In this document: positions 1-7,672 of the stretch, piece after piece
Numbering within the stretch: position 1 is the stretch's first letter
How the letters are laid out: each line of letters starts with the position of its first letter
Assembly: GCA_904501675.1 (NCBI GenBank)
Contig: CAJGCL010000032.1
Coordinates: 1 to 17,807, forward strand
Length of the DNA: 17,807 nucleotides
Direction: 5' to 3'
Source: Clostridiaceae bacterium
Lineage (GTDB): Bacteria; Bacillota; Clostridia; Oscillospirales; Acutalibacteraceae
Notes under the pieces: model-generated
What the model was told of the DNA's origin: nothing
The model's input: only the letters and a program-made list of their open reading frames with translations
Databases searched by the model: none
Translations under genes and position numbers: made by a program

Positions 1-1
1 G

Positions 2-1072
2 GTTGTAGAAGATCTTAAGAACATCGTAAATAATCCTGATGATTATACAACTGATTCTGTAGAGAAAGCACAGAATGCACTTGATAACATTGTTGACAGT
101 ACAGATAAAGACCTTCCGAAAACAGAGCAGGATGCTCTTGACGAAATCACAGCAGGACTTAAGGATGTAGTTGCTGCTACAAAAGAAAAAGCAGATTATA
201 CAGACTACGACAATGCAAAGGCAGAGGCTGATGGTATCGTAAATGATGACGGCAACGGTAATCCTATCTATGATGAAGAAGCCTATAACGATTACAAAAA
301 CAAGGTAGATGCTATAGATAAAGATCTTAACAGAGATTTATCTACAGACGACCAGGCAGTTGTTGATAAAGCAACTCAGGACCTTGCAGACTTAAAGGCA
401 GAGCTTGAAAACAAGAAGTTCTATACTATAACATTTATTGGTGTAAATGGTGAGGTTATTGGATCGGTTGAATATGTTAACGGCTCAGAATTTGGTTCAA
501 TCGCAGCACCTGATATGCCGGAGATAGAGAACGTAGCTTGTTTCGGATGGCTTGACGAAAACGGTGATCTTGCAACGGAAGAAAGCGTTCTTACAGGCGA
601 TGTAACACTTACAGTGGCTGCAGAATTTAAAAAGCTTATTGCTAAGGAAGATAGCACTGTTTCTATCGGTGAATTGTATGTAACAGGTGTTAACAAAAAC
701 ACTACAGTTGCTCAGCTTAAAGCAATGCTTCAGAATGATGCAGATGCAATCACAATTACTGATTTTAACGGCAATGTTCTTGCAGACGATGCTCTTGTAG
801 GTACAGGCGCTGAAATTACACTCAAATCTATGTATACAGGCCTCACTTATGAGACAAAACCGGTAATTATCTATGGCGACGTTGATGGTGACGGCGATGT
901 TGATGATTATGATGTTGACTTGGCTAGCCAAATGGCTGTTCAGAGAACACCTTATGAAGAAATTCAGGAATATGTCTTTATTGCAGCCGACCTTTGGACA
1001 GATGGTGTTATTGATGCACTGGACTGCTGGATGATAGGTCTTGTTGCAAATGACCACAGAACAATTATCTAA
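2..1072 (+). CDS. Secreted multidomain protein with C-terminal dockerin-like module (3' part only)
   Basis: The reading frame is open from the left edge to TAA at 1070-1072, giving 356 residues; the start and any signal peptide lie outside the window. Residues 1-139 are acidic, helical, Asp/Lys/Ala-rich and internally repetitive (the DYTDYDNAKAEAD segment is typical), resembling FIVAR-type repeats of Gram-positive surface proteins. From residue 140 (FYTITF) to about 210 is a beta-grasp repeat of the InlB/Listeria-Bacteroides type, with the usual GW before its end. Residues 218-280 (STVSIG to GTGAEIT) look like the small beta domain that often precedes dockerins in clostridial proteins. Residues 291-353 are dockerin-like: a canonical loop DVDGDGDVDDYD, then a second loop with Trp at its third position (DLWTDGVIDALD). 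The role is probably extracellular and adhesive or scaffold-like. No catalytic domain is visible in the part present, and an enzyme could lie upstream. Confidence 0.85.
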   Translation, partial: VVEDLKNIVNNPDDYTTDSVEKAQNALDNIVDSTDKDLPKTEQDALDEITAGLKDVVAATKEKADYTDYDNAKAEADGIVNDDGNGNPIYDEEAYNDYKNKVDAIDKDLNRDLSTDDQAVVDKATQDLADLKAELENKKFYTITFIGVNGEVIGSVEYVNGSEFGSIAAPDMPEIENVACFGWLDENGDLATEESVLTGDVTLTVAAEFKKLIAKEDSTVSIGELYVTGVNKNTTVAQLKAMLQNDADAITITDFNGNVLADDALVGTGAEITLKSMYTGLTYETKPVIIYGDVDGDGDVDDYDVDLASQMAVQRTPYEEIQEYVFIAADLWTDGVIDALDCWMIGLVANDHRTII

Positions 1073-1080
1073 CAAAACCT

Positions 1081-1116
1081 AAAAGAGTTGTGCCTTGCAC
1101 AACTCTTTTTGTTTTT
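1081..1116 (+). terminator. Rho-independent terminator after the dockerin-like protein
   Basis: A 13-bp perfect stem (1081-1093 with 1097-1109) closes a 3-nt loop and runs into a T-rich tract to about 1116. It begins 8 bases after the stop codon and separates this gene from the malQ cluster. Confidence 0.9.
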
Positions 1117-1161
1117 GTCATTTTATACATAAACAGAAAGAAGCTTTCGTTTGTTTGTATA

Positions 1162-1191
1162 TTTACAATGTAATATAAAATATGTTAAAAT
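1162..1191 (+). promoter_or_regulatory. Possible sigma-A promoter of the malQ cluster
   Basis: TTTACA at 1162-1167 and TAAAAT at 1186-1191 are separated by 18 bases, with a TG just upstream of the -10. The region is very AT-rich and other pairings are possible, including a TATAAT at 1200-1205 with no good -35. The terminator at 1081-1116 makes some promoter in 1117-1227 likely; the exact boxes are tentative. Confidence 0.35.
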
Positions 1192-1227
1192 ATATGATGT
1201 ATAATTATCTCTAAGAGGTGTTCTGTT

Positions 1228-2664
1228 TTGCAAAGGAAAAGCGGTGTGCTTATGCATATTTCTTCGCTGTGGGGAGATTATTCCTGTGGTAGTTTTAGTG
1301 AAGAAGCAAAAGAGTTTGTAGATTTTCTTTCTGTTGGGGGCTTTTCCTATTGGCAGGTGCTTCCGTTCGGACTTGTTGACGAATGTAATTCACCCTACAA
1401 GTCATATTCCACATTTGGCGGCAACCCATATTTTGTAGATTTAAAGAAGCTTGCAGATAGCGGTCTTGTTACATCTGCAGAGTTGGAAGGCTCAAAGCAG
1501 AAAACGCCATACTCCTGTGAGTTTGACAGGTTAAGAGAAGAGAGGGTAGAGCTTCTTATTGCCGCTTCTCATAGAGTGGATGCTTCTCTTAAAAATAAAA
1601 TAGATGAATTTATAGATAGCAATAAACATCTTTCGGATTTCTGTAAATTTATGGCTCTAAAAAAAGCCAATGATGACGTTGAATGGACTCAGTGGCAAAC
1701 TGAAAAGTATGACGAAAGCGTCGAGTTTGGGTGGCGTTTTATTCAGTATGAATTTTTTGAGCAGTGGAAAGAAATAAAAGATTACGCCAATAATAAAGGA
1801 ATAAAAATAATAGGAGATATTCCGATTTATGTTTCCTTTGACTCATCAGATGTTTATTTTAATAAAAATCTTTTCTTAATGGACGATAACAATCGCCTTA
1901 CAGATGTGGCAGGCGTACCACCGGATTATTTCGCAGAAGACGGCCAGCTTTGGGGCAACCCTCTTTACAACTGGCATGCAATGGAAAAGGACGATTTTTG
2001 TTGGTGGAAGGATAGAATTTCTGCTTCGCTTCAATTGTTTGATGGCGTTAGAATAGACCATTTCAGAGCCTTTGAAAGCTTTTGGGCGGTACCCGGCACA
2101 GAGAAAACTGCCCGTAACGGAAAATGGGTCAAAGGCCCAGGAATGAAGCTTATAAATGCAATTAAATCTGTGGCAGGGGATAGTCTTATAATCGCTGAAG
2201 ATTTAGGCGATATAACAAAAGAAGTTATTGAGCTTGTGGAAGAAAGTGGCTTCCCCGGAATGAGAGTTTTTCAGTTTGGTTTCTTGGGTGGAGAAACTCC
2301 TCATAAGCCCCATAATTATGTAAACAACTCTATTGCATATTCAGGTACCCACGACAACAATACCCTTTTGGGCTATTTATGGGAAACTCCTGCAGATATT
2401 AAGGTGGATGTAATGAACTACTGTTCTTGTCCTCCTGAAGCATGGAACGAAAAAGGCTGCGAGGCAATAATTAAAACAATTATGTCAAGCAACGCGGGAC
2501 TTACAATTTTCCCCGTTCAGGATTTGTTGGGATATGGTAACGATACACGCCTTAATGTGCCCGGTAGGGCAGAGGGTAACTGGCTTTACCGTATAACAAA
2601 AGAGCAGTTGAATTTAATTGATGTTCAAAAATATAATTATTTTAACAGACTTTATGGAAGGTAA
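1228..2664 (+). CDS. malQ: 4-alpha-glucanotransferase (amylomaltase, GH77)
   Basis: Cytoplasmic disproportionating enzyme that transfers alpha-1,4-glucan segments between maltodextrins and releases glucose, feeding glycogen or starch breakdown. The 478-residue product matches the short (about 500 aa) amylomaltase type. The N-terminus RKSGVLMHISSLWGDYSCG is the usual family start. The catalytic signatures are present: RIDHFRAFESFW with nucleophile D277, IIAEDLG with acid/base E324, and SGTHDNN with D376. The start is TTG at 1228, with AAGAGGTG at 1213-1220 seven bases upstream; no nearby ATG gives the family N-terminus. It is the first gene of a cluster whose next start lies 4 bases after its stop, so cotranscription and translational coupling are likely. 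No carbohydrate-binding domain or signal peptide is seen. Confidence 0.95.
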   Translation: MQRKSGVLMHISSLWGDYSCGSFSEEAKEFVDFLSVGGFSYWQVLPFGLVDECNSPYKSYSTFGGNPYFVDLKKLADSGLVTSAELEGSKQKTPYSCEFDRLREERVELLIAASHRVDASLKNKIDEFIDSNKHLSDFCKFMALKKANDDVEWTQWQTEKYDESVEFGWRFIQYEFFEQWKEIKDYANNKGIKIIGDIPIYVSFDSSDVYFNKNLFLMDDNNRLTDVAGVPPDYFAEDGQLWGNPLYNWHAMEKDDFCWWKDRISASLQLFDGVRIDHFRAFESFWAVPGTEKTARNGKWVKGPGMKLINAIKSVAGDSLIIAEDLGDITKEVIELVEESGFPGMRVFQFGFLGGETPHKPHNYVNNSIAYSGTHDNNTLLGYLWETPADIKVDVMNYCSCPPEAWNEKGCEAIIKTIMSSNAGLTIFPVQDLLGYGNDTRLNVPGRAEGNWLYRITKEQLNLIDVQKYNYFNRLYGR

Positions 2665-2668
2665 AATT

Positions 2669-3460
2669 ATGGCAGATTTAAAAGACATTTCACTCTTTCT
2701 TCTTGATATGGACGGCACTGTGAATTTGGGTTATGACCCTATTGACGGTGCAAAGGATTTTCTTGAAACCTTAAAAGCACAGGGTAAAAACTTTATTTTT
2801 CTTACAAACAATTCTTCAAAAAGTAAAACTGATTATGTTGAAAAAATGAGAAAATTAGGTTTTCCTTGTGAAGAGGAAAACGTTTTTACATCAGGTATGG
2901 CGGCAGGTATGTTTCTTGAAGAAAATAAAAAAGGCCACAAAATTTTCGTTTGTGGCACAAAATCATTAAAAAATGAACTTAAAAACTACGATGTAGATAT
3001 AGACGAAGACGGAAAACAAGCCGACACAGTTCTTTTAGGCTACGATACCGAGCTTGACTATAAAAAAATAACTACCGTTTGCGACCTTTTAGATGCAGGT
3101 GCAGACTATTACGCAACAAATATTGATATGGTTTGCCCTATTGAAGGTGGTAGGTATCTGCCTGACTGCGGTTCCTTTGCCAATATGATTGAAGAGGCGG
3201 TTCACCGCAGGCCAAGATTTTTAGGAAAGCCCGACAGAACTATGATTGATATTATTGCAAAGGCTCAGGGTGTAGCCTATGAAAAAATTGCAATGGTAGG
3301 CGACAGAATTTATACCGATGTTAAAACAGGTATAAATGCAGGCGTAACCTCAGTTTTAGTGCTTTCAGGTGAAACAACCATGGAAGATTACAAAAAATCA
3401 GATGTTAAGCCGGACTATATTTTAGATTCGGTTAAAGATATTTTAAACGCTATTAAGTGA
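2669..3460 (+). CDS. HAD-superfamily subfamily IIA phosphatase (NagD/PGP-like)
   Basis: A 263-residue cytoplasmic phosphohydrolase of the haloacid dehalogenase class IIA group, which includes NagD, YutF, AraL and phosphoglycolate/glycerol-3-phosphate phosphatases. All four HAD motifs are present: DMDGT (nucleophile D13, acid/base D15), FLTNNSS (T46), GKPD (K187) and GDRIYTD (D212, D217). The region between motifs II and III fits a type C2 cap. Start ATG 2669 is preferred because GGAAGG at 2656-2661, overlapping the end of malQ, sits 7 bases upstream; the in-frame ATG at 2618 lies inside malQ without a comparable site. The substrate cannot be read from sequence. Its place in a cluster with glpK makes glycerol 3-phosphate or another sugar phosphate plausible, which is inference. 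Confidence 0.92.
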   Translation: MADLKDISLFLLDMDGTVNLGYDPIDGAKDFLETLKAQGKNFIFLTNNSSKSKTDYVEKMRKLGFPCEEENVFTSGMAAGMFLEENKKGHKIFVCGTKSLKNELKNYDVDIDEDGKQADTVLLGYDTELDYKKITTVCDLLDAGADYYATNIDMVCPIEGGRYLPDCGSFANMIEEAVHRRPRFLGKPDRTMIDIIAKAQGVAYEKIAMVGDRIYTDVKTGINAGVTSVLVLSGETTMEDYKKSDVKPDYILDSVKDILNAIK

Positions 3461-3473
3461 GAGGAGAAGCAAA

Positions 3474-4565
3474 ATGATTAAAAGAACTTTTTCTGTTTTA
3501 GTTGCATTTGCTTTAGTTTTATCTATGTTTGTAATAAGTGCTTCTGCTTTAATTGATGCAACTATTATTTACGGAGACTTTAATGACGATAAAAAAGTCA
3601 GCATTGATGACGCAAACGCTGTTTTAAAGGCTGCAGCAGGTCTTAGCACAATTAAAAATAGCGAAGTTTTTAAACGTTGCGACGTTAACGGAGACGGTGA
3701 GGTTACTGTTTTTGATGCACGTCAGATTTTAAGAGGCTGCGCAAATCTTACAGGGCTTCAACCGGAAAATAGCGCTATGGAAGAGCTTGGAATGGTCAAA
3801 GGTGGTTTTGAAGACAAAACTCAGAACTCCGGTGGAACAAGATTGTTCTCATCTCCCGAAGTGGCAATATCTTTCTTTAATAATGGTCTTAATGCTGTTA
3901 AAGCAAATATGCCGGGCTTTACAAGAAGTGAAGCGGCAGATGTGCAAGGCTTTAACATAGAAAATGTTTCTCTTAGCGGTATTACTTTGGGAGAGTCTGC
4001 TTCAAGCGTTGCCGCTATGATTGAAGAAATGATTGTAAGTGAATCTGAACCCGAAGCTGTACAAACAAGCTTTAAAGGTGAGAACTGCGACAATGCAATG
4101 TCTGTTGAAACTGAAAGATATGTTTCAAAGCTTTCTGCTGATGAGGTTTTAGGTGTAAGATGCAGTAACGGAGTTACAGATGATGAGGCAGCCTTAAAAA
4201 CAGTTGTAATTGAAGTTGCTCTTCCTGATACCGATTTGGGTAATGTAAGCCAGACTGCGATGGGTGATGTTCTCAGCGCACAGATTCTTCAGGAGAATAT
4301 GGATACTGTTGTAGGCAATGTTTTTGGTACAGATGCGGGTGGCGATGCAACAAGAAAAACAATAAAAAACTGTGTTCTTAAAGCAGAATTTATCGTTATC
4401 TCTGATACTCAATATGAGTTGTACAGGTATACAACTTCATATGACACTTACACATATATTACAAATTCAACATTAGGTCTTAAAGGTGGTATTCTTTCTG
4501 CAGAGCTTCGCGGTGTTGAGTATGAAACATCAATTTCCGTAACATATTCAGATTTTCAGTGGTAA
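3474..4565 (+). CDS. Secreted protein with N-terminal dockerin and C-terminal region of unknown function (paralogue A)
   Basis: A 363-residue protein that I do not recognise as a named family. Residues 1-25 form a signal peptide (positive MIKR, hydrophobic core, ASA cleavage motif). Residues 33-92 form a type I dockerin-like pair of calcium loops: D35-x-N-D-D-K-K-V-S-I-D-D, then D70-V-N-G-D-G-E-V-T-V-F-D81, each followed by a short helix. After a linker (about 93-120), the rest is a Ser/Thr-rich, mostly beta-looking region ending in aromatic-rich strands. It has no membrane anchor, LPXTG or known catalytic motif. GAGGAG at 3461-3466 supports the ATG, 13 bases after the HAD gene stop. The overall plan, and short stretches of the C-terminal part, match the gene at 12981-14045. 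It is probably exported; whether the dockerin binds a cohesin on a scaffold or only folds as a calcium module is unknown. Confidence 0.85.
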   Translation: MIKRTFSVLVAFALVLSMFVISASALIDATIIYGDFNDDKKVSIDDANAVLKAAAGLSTIKNSEVFKRCDVNGDGEVTVFDARQILRGCANLTGLQPENSAMEELGMVKGGFEDKTQNSGGTRLFSSPEVAISFFNNGLNAVKANMPGFTRSEAADVQGFNIENVSLSGITLGESASSVAAMIEEMIVSESEPEAVQTSFKGENCDNAMSVETERYVSKLSADEVLGVRCSNGVTDDEAALKTVVIEVALPDTDLGNVSQTAMGDVLSAQILQENMDTVVGNVFGTDAGGDATRKTIKNCVLKAEFIVISDTQYELYRYTTSYDTYTYITNSTLGLKGGILSAELRGVEYETSISVTYSDFQW

Positions 4566-4596
4566 GTATAAAATCAATCTCTGAGGAGTGATTATT

Positions 4597-6102
4597 ATGA
4601 AAAAATACGTTCTCGCGTTAGATCAGGGTACAACATCATCCCGAACTATAGTTTTTGATAAAAAAGGCAGAATTGTATCCAAGGCACAGTTTGAGTTTGA
4701 ACAGATATATCCTAACTCAGGTTGGGTTGAGCATAACCCTTATGAAATTCTTGATTCTCAGCTTCGTTCACTTTCTGTAGCGTTGAGAAACGGAAAAATC
4801 AATCCTAAGGAAATTGCTGCAATCGGTATAACAAACCAGCGCGAAACAACAATTCTTTGGGATAAAGAAACAGGTAAGCCTGTTTACAACGCAATCGTAT
4901 GGCAGTGCCGCAGAACTGCGCAAATTTGCGAGAAACTTAAAGCAGAAGGCCTTGATGATTATGTTAAAGAGCATACAGGTCTTCTCATAGATGCTTATTT
5001 CAGCGCAACTAAAATCAAGTGGATTCTTGATAATGTTCCTGAAGCTCGTACTCTTGCTGCAGAAGGCAAGCTCCTTTTCGGTACGGTTGAAACATGGCTT
5101 ATCTGGAACCTTACAAATAAACAGGTTCACATAACTGACTATTCTAATGCTGCCCGTACAATGCTTTTTGATATCGAAAAGCTTTGTTGGGATGAGCATC
5201 TTTGTAAAACTCTTGGTATACCAATGAGTATTCTTCCTGAGGTAAAGGAATCAAGCTCTGTTTATGGCTACGTTTCAGAAGACGTAGCAGGTCTTAAAGA
5301 GCTTGCAGGTATACCTATTTCAGGCGCAATCGGAGACCAGCAGGCAGCTCTTTTCGGTCAGGCTTGCTTCAATGCAGGTCAGGCAAAAAATACCTATGGT
5401 ACAGGCTGCTTCCTTCTTATGAACACAGGCGATAAACGTCCACATTCCAAAAATAATCTTATCGAAGGTATTGCTTGGGGTATTAACGGTAAAGTAATAT
5501 ATGATTTAGAGGGTAGTGCATTTAACGCAGGCTCCGTTATAAAGTGGCTCCGCGATGAGCTTCGTATGATTTCTGAACCAAGCGAATGCGACTTCCTTGC
5601 AGAATCTGTAAGAGACTCTAATGGTGTTTACCTTGTACCTGCTTTTACAGGTCTTGGCGCACCATATTGGGATATGTATGCCCGCGGTTGTATTGTTGGC
5701 CTTACCCGTGGTGCAAACCGTGCTCACTTCGCAAGAGCTGTTCTTGAAAGCATTGCTTATCAGGTTGCAGACCTTTGCGAAGCAATGTCTAAAGACAGCG
5801 ATATTATTATGAGTGAGCTTCGTGTTGACGGTGGTGCTTCCGTGAGTAACATTCTTCTTCAGATTCAGGCAAACCTTTCCTCAACCAAAGTGAATAGACC
5901 CAAACTTGTTGAAACTACAGCTCTTGGTGCTGCCTACATGGCAGGTCTTGCCGTTGGCTTCTGGAAAGATTTTGATGAAATCGAAAAGGTTCGTGAAGTA
6001 GACCGCGTTTTCGTTCCACTCATTGATAACAACACTCGCGAAGAGATGCTCAAGGGATGGCACAAAGCAGTCGAACGCTCAAAAGAATGGGAAGAAAAAT
6101 AA
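4597..6102 (+). CDS. glpK: Glycerol kinase
   Basis: Phosphorylates glycerol to sn-glycerol 3-phosphate with ATP in the cytoplasm (FGGY kinase family). The 501-residue length is the family norm. Visible motifs are the N-terminal phosphate loop DQGTTSS (D9), GWVEHNP, ITNQRETT with R82/E83 and Y134 of the glycerol site, IGDQQAALFGQ with catalytic D247, and TYGTGCF. ATG 4597 is chosen because TGAGGAG ends 8 bases upstream; the in-frame GTG at 4588 lies within that ribosome binding site. It starts 31 bases after paralogue A, so it is probably the last gene of the malQ cluster. The loop before GDQQ, which carries the HPr-phosphorylated histidine in many Firmicutes GlpK proteins, has no histidine here (residues 224-241) and is a few residues longer. 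No glpF, glpD or glpO is in the window. Confidence 0.95.
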   Translation: MKKYVLALDQGTTSSRTIVFDKKGRIVSKAQFEFEQIYPNSGWVEHNPYEILDSQLRSLSVALRNGKINPKEIAAIGITNQRETTILWDKETGKPVYNAIVWQCRRTAQICEKLKAEGLDDYVKEHTGLLIDAYFSATKIKWILDNVPEARTLAAEGKLLFGTVETWLIWNLTNKQVHITDYSNAARTMLFDIEKLCWDEHLCKTLGIPMSILPEVKESSSVYGYVSEDVAGLKELAGIPISGAIGDQQAALFGQACFNAGQAKNTYGTGCFLLMNTGDKRPHSKNNLIEGIAWGINGKVIYDLEGSAFNAGSVIKWLRDELRMISEPSECDFLAESVRDSNGVYLVPAFTGLGAPYWDMYARGCIVGLTRGANRAHFARAVLESIAYQVADLCEAMSKDSDIIMSELRVDGGASVSNILLQIQANLSSTKVNRPKLVETTALGAAYMAGLAVGFWKDFDEIEKVREVDRVFVPLIDNNTREEMLKGWHKAVERSKEWEEK

Positions 6103-6140
6103 ATTTCGATATTTGAAGCCTAGCTTGATTTTTCTCCTAT

Positions 6141-6169
6141 CGGCGTATGCGGATACGCCGTCGGTTTTT
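6141..6169 (+). terminator. Probable terminator after glpK
   Basis: An 8-bp perfect GC-rich stem (CGGCGTAT at 6141-6148 with ATACGCCG at 6153-6160) has a 4-nt loop. It is followed, after TCGG, by TTTTT at 6165-6169. The gap before the T run makes it a slightly imperfect terminator, but it is the only one downstream of glpK. Confidence 0.65.
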
Positions 6170-6228
6170 AAATCTTCGCTATGCATCCGAATCTCAACTT
6201 TCTTACAGAAAAGAGTGTTTTATGCCTG

Positions 6229-6273
6229 ACTTGCTTTAGCAAATAGCAAGTGGCAAACAGCAAATAGCGAGGT
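6229..6273. repeat. 7-bp-period degenerate repeat with an inverted arm
   Basis: Five consecutive 7-mers run from 6239 to 6273: GCAAATA, GCAAGTG, GCAAACA, GCAAATA and GCGAGGT. The left end also forms an inverted repeat, ACTTGCT (6229-6235) with AGCAAGT (6245-6251). It lies in the gene-free spacer between glpK and rmuC (6103-6351). Apart from the terminator, the two repeat blocks and the rmuC ribosome binding site, I see nothing else in that spacer. Confidence 0.7.
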
Positions 6274-6311
6274 TGCGAAGCTTATAATGTTTGGAATCGG
6301 AGCTTTCCCGA

Positions 6312-6332
6312 AATTCCTAATTCCTAATTCCT
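6312..6332. repeat. Three tandem copies of AATTCCT
   Basis: AATTCCT occurs three times head to tail (6312-6318, 6319-6325, 6326-6332) and then degenerates to GATTTAG. It ends about 20 bases before the rmuC start. The period of 7 bp equals that of the GCAAATA-type block 39 bp upstream, although the unit sequence differs. Confidence 0.85.
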
Positions 6333-6351
6333 GATTTAGACAGAGGTATAT

Positions 6352-7614
6352 ATGGATATATTAATTGTGATTTTAGGCGCAATAAGCATAGCGCTTTCTA
6401 TAATTTGCCTTGTGCTTATTGCTTCAATGAAAAATAATAAAAATAATGATTTTATTCACGAAGAGTTCCGTCGTAATCGCGAGGAGCTTTCGAAAGAAAC
6501 GGCTCAATCCCGTAAGGAAACATCTGTTGCTATAGCAAAGGTTGAAGAAAAACTCTCTGCTATGACTAAGGAAAACTACGAAAGCCGTATCAACATGACA
6601 GAAAAGATTGAGTCTACTCTCAAGCTCCTTCAGGAGCAAAATGCTGTTAATGCAGAGCGTCAGACCAAGGTTATTGGTGAGGCGATTTCTAAAATGCAGG
6701 AAAGCAACGAAAAGAAGCTTGAGCAAATGCGTGTTACAGTTGATGAAAAACTCACATCAACTCTTACTACACGTCTTGATTCTTCTTTTAAAACTGTTTC
6801 TGAGCAACTTCAGAATGTTTATAAATCCTTAGGTGAAATGAAAGAGCTTTCACAGGGTGTTACTACAAACGTAACTTCCCTCAACAGAATTCTCACAAAT
6901 GTTAAGGCTCGTGGTACATGGGCAGAGGTTCAGCTGGAGGCTATTTTAGACCAGACAATACCGGGTCTTTACGAGAAGAACTATTCTCCTAAAAACAATT
7001 CCGAGAGAGTTGAATTTGCAGTTAAATTCCCAAGTAGCGACCCTAAGGGTGAAGATATTTATCTTCCTATTGATTCAAAATTCCCGCTTGAAGACTATGT
7101 AAGAGTTTGCGAGGCAGCAGATAATGCAGACGCAGAAGCTTTGAGAATAGCCCGTAAAGCTCTTGAGGACAGAGTTCTTGCGGAGGCGAAAGAGGTTACA
7201 AAATACATATGCGTACCTCAGACAACACCGTTTGCAGTTCTTTATCTTGCAACTGAAGGTCTTTATGCAGAAATTATTTCTTCAAAAAGTGGCATAGCTG
7301 AAAAGCTACAGGCTCAGAATGTTATGATTGCAGGGCCTTCCACAATTACTGCTCTTCTTAATTCCTTTGCTATGGGCTTTAAGGCTATGGCAATTAACGA
7401 AAAGGCAGACGAGGTAAGAAAGATTCTTGCGGCTGCAAAATCGCAGTATGATACATTTGGTACTGTGCTTGAAAAAGCTAAAAAGAAAATTGATGAAGCA
7501 GGTAAGACTCTTGATGAGGCAAGCCACAGAAATGAAATTATCCGTAAAAAGCTTAAAGGCGTTGAAGAAATTGAAGCCGCAGAAGCTAACGGAATATTAG
7601 AGTTGACCGAATAA
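6352..7614 (+). CDS. rmuC: RmuC family DNA recombination protein
   Basis: A 420-residue member of the RmuC family, membrane-tethered nuclease-like proteins that limit DNA rearrangements at inverted repeats in E. coli; the biochemical activity is poorly defined. Residues 3-25 form one transmembrane helix. Residues 35-190 are a long charged coiled coil rich in Lys, Glu and Gln. Residues 190-385 carry the conserved core: NVKARGTWAEVQLEAIL, YLPIDSKFPLEDY, TPFAVLYLATEGLYAE and MIAGPSTITALLNS, then a K/Y/F-rich helix. ATG 6352 has AGAGG five bases upstream. It appears monocistronic: a terminator and repeats precede it, a strong terminator follows, and the next gene is convergent. Its own promoter must lie within the repeat-containing spacer, but no clear box pair stands out. 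Confidence 0.93.
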   Translation: MDILIVILGAISIALSIICLVLIASMKNNKNNDFIHEEFRRNREELSKETAQSRKETSVAIAKVEEKLSAMTKENYESRINMTEKIESTLKLLQEQNAVNAERQTKVIGEAISKMQESNEKKLEQMRVTVDEKLTSTLTTRLDSSFKTVSEQLQNVYKSLGEMKELSQGVTTNVTSLNRILTNVKARGTWAEVQLEAILDQTIPGLYEKNYSPKNNSERVEFAVKFPSSDPKGEDIYLPIDSKFPLEDYVRVCEAADNADAEALRIARKALEDRVLAEAKEVTKYICVPQTTPFAVLYLATEGLYAEIISSKSGIAEKLQAQNVMIAGPSTITALLNSFAMGFKAMAINEKADEVRKILAAAKSQYDTFGTVLEKAKKKIDEAGKTLDEASHRNEIIRKKLKGVEEIEAAEANGILELTE

Positions 7615-7631
7615 AAATCAAAAAGAAAAAT

Positions 7632-7657
7632 CCCCGTTAACGATTTCGTTAACGGGG
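7632..7657. terminator. Bidirectional terminator between convergent genes
   Basis: An 11-bp perfect stem (CCCCGTTAACG at 7632-7642 with CGTTAACGGGG at 7647-7657) has a 4-nt loop. An A-rich tract on the left (7616-7630) serves as the T tract for the reverse-strand gene, and TAATTTTG on the right serves rmuC. Confidence 0.92.
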
Positions 7658-7672
7658 TAATTTTGTGTGTGC

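Noticed and set aside
497..1075. 192-codon open frame on the reverse strand opposite the dockerin-like protein
   Set aside because: Its product is Cys/Ile/Asn-rich low-complexity sequence with no domain, and the forward frame has clear FIVAR-like and dockerin features; it is an antisense shadow.
2618..2668. Upstream ATG extension of the HAD phosphatase
   Set aside because: It would start deep inside malQ without a good Shine-Dalgarno and add 17 residues not seen in HAD-IIA proteins; ATG 2669 is better.
6023..6229. Small forward ORF at the end of glpK reaching into the spacer
   Set aside because: It overlaps glpK in another frame, crosses the terminator hairpin and has no ribosome binding site or recognisable product.
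6239..6332. Possible CRISPR array
   Set aside because: The units are 7 bp with no spacers and no cas genes are nearby; it is a simple short-period repeat.
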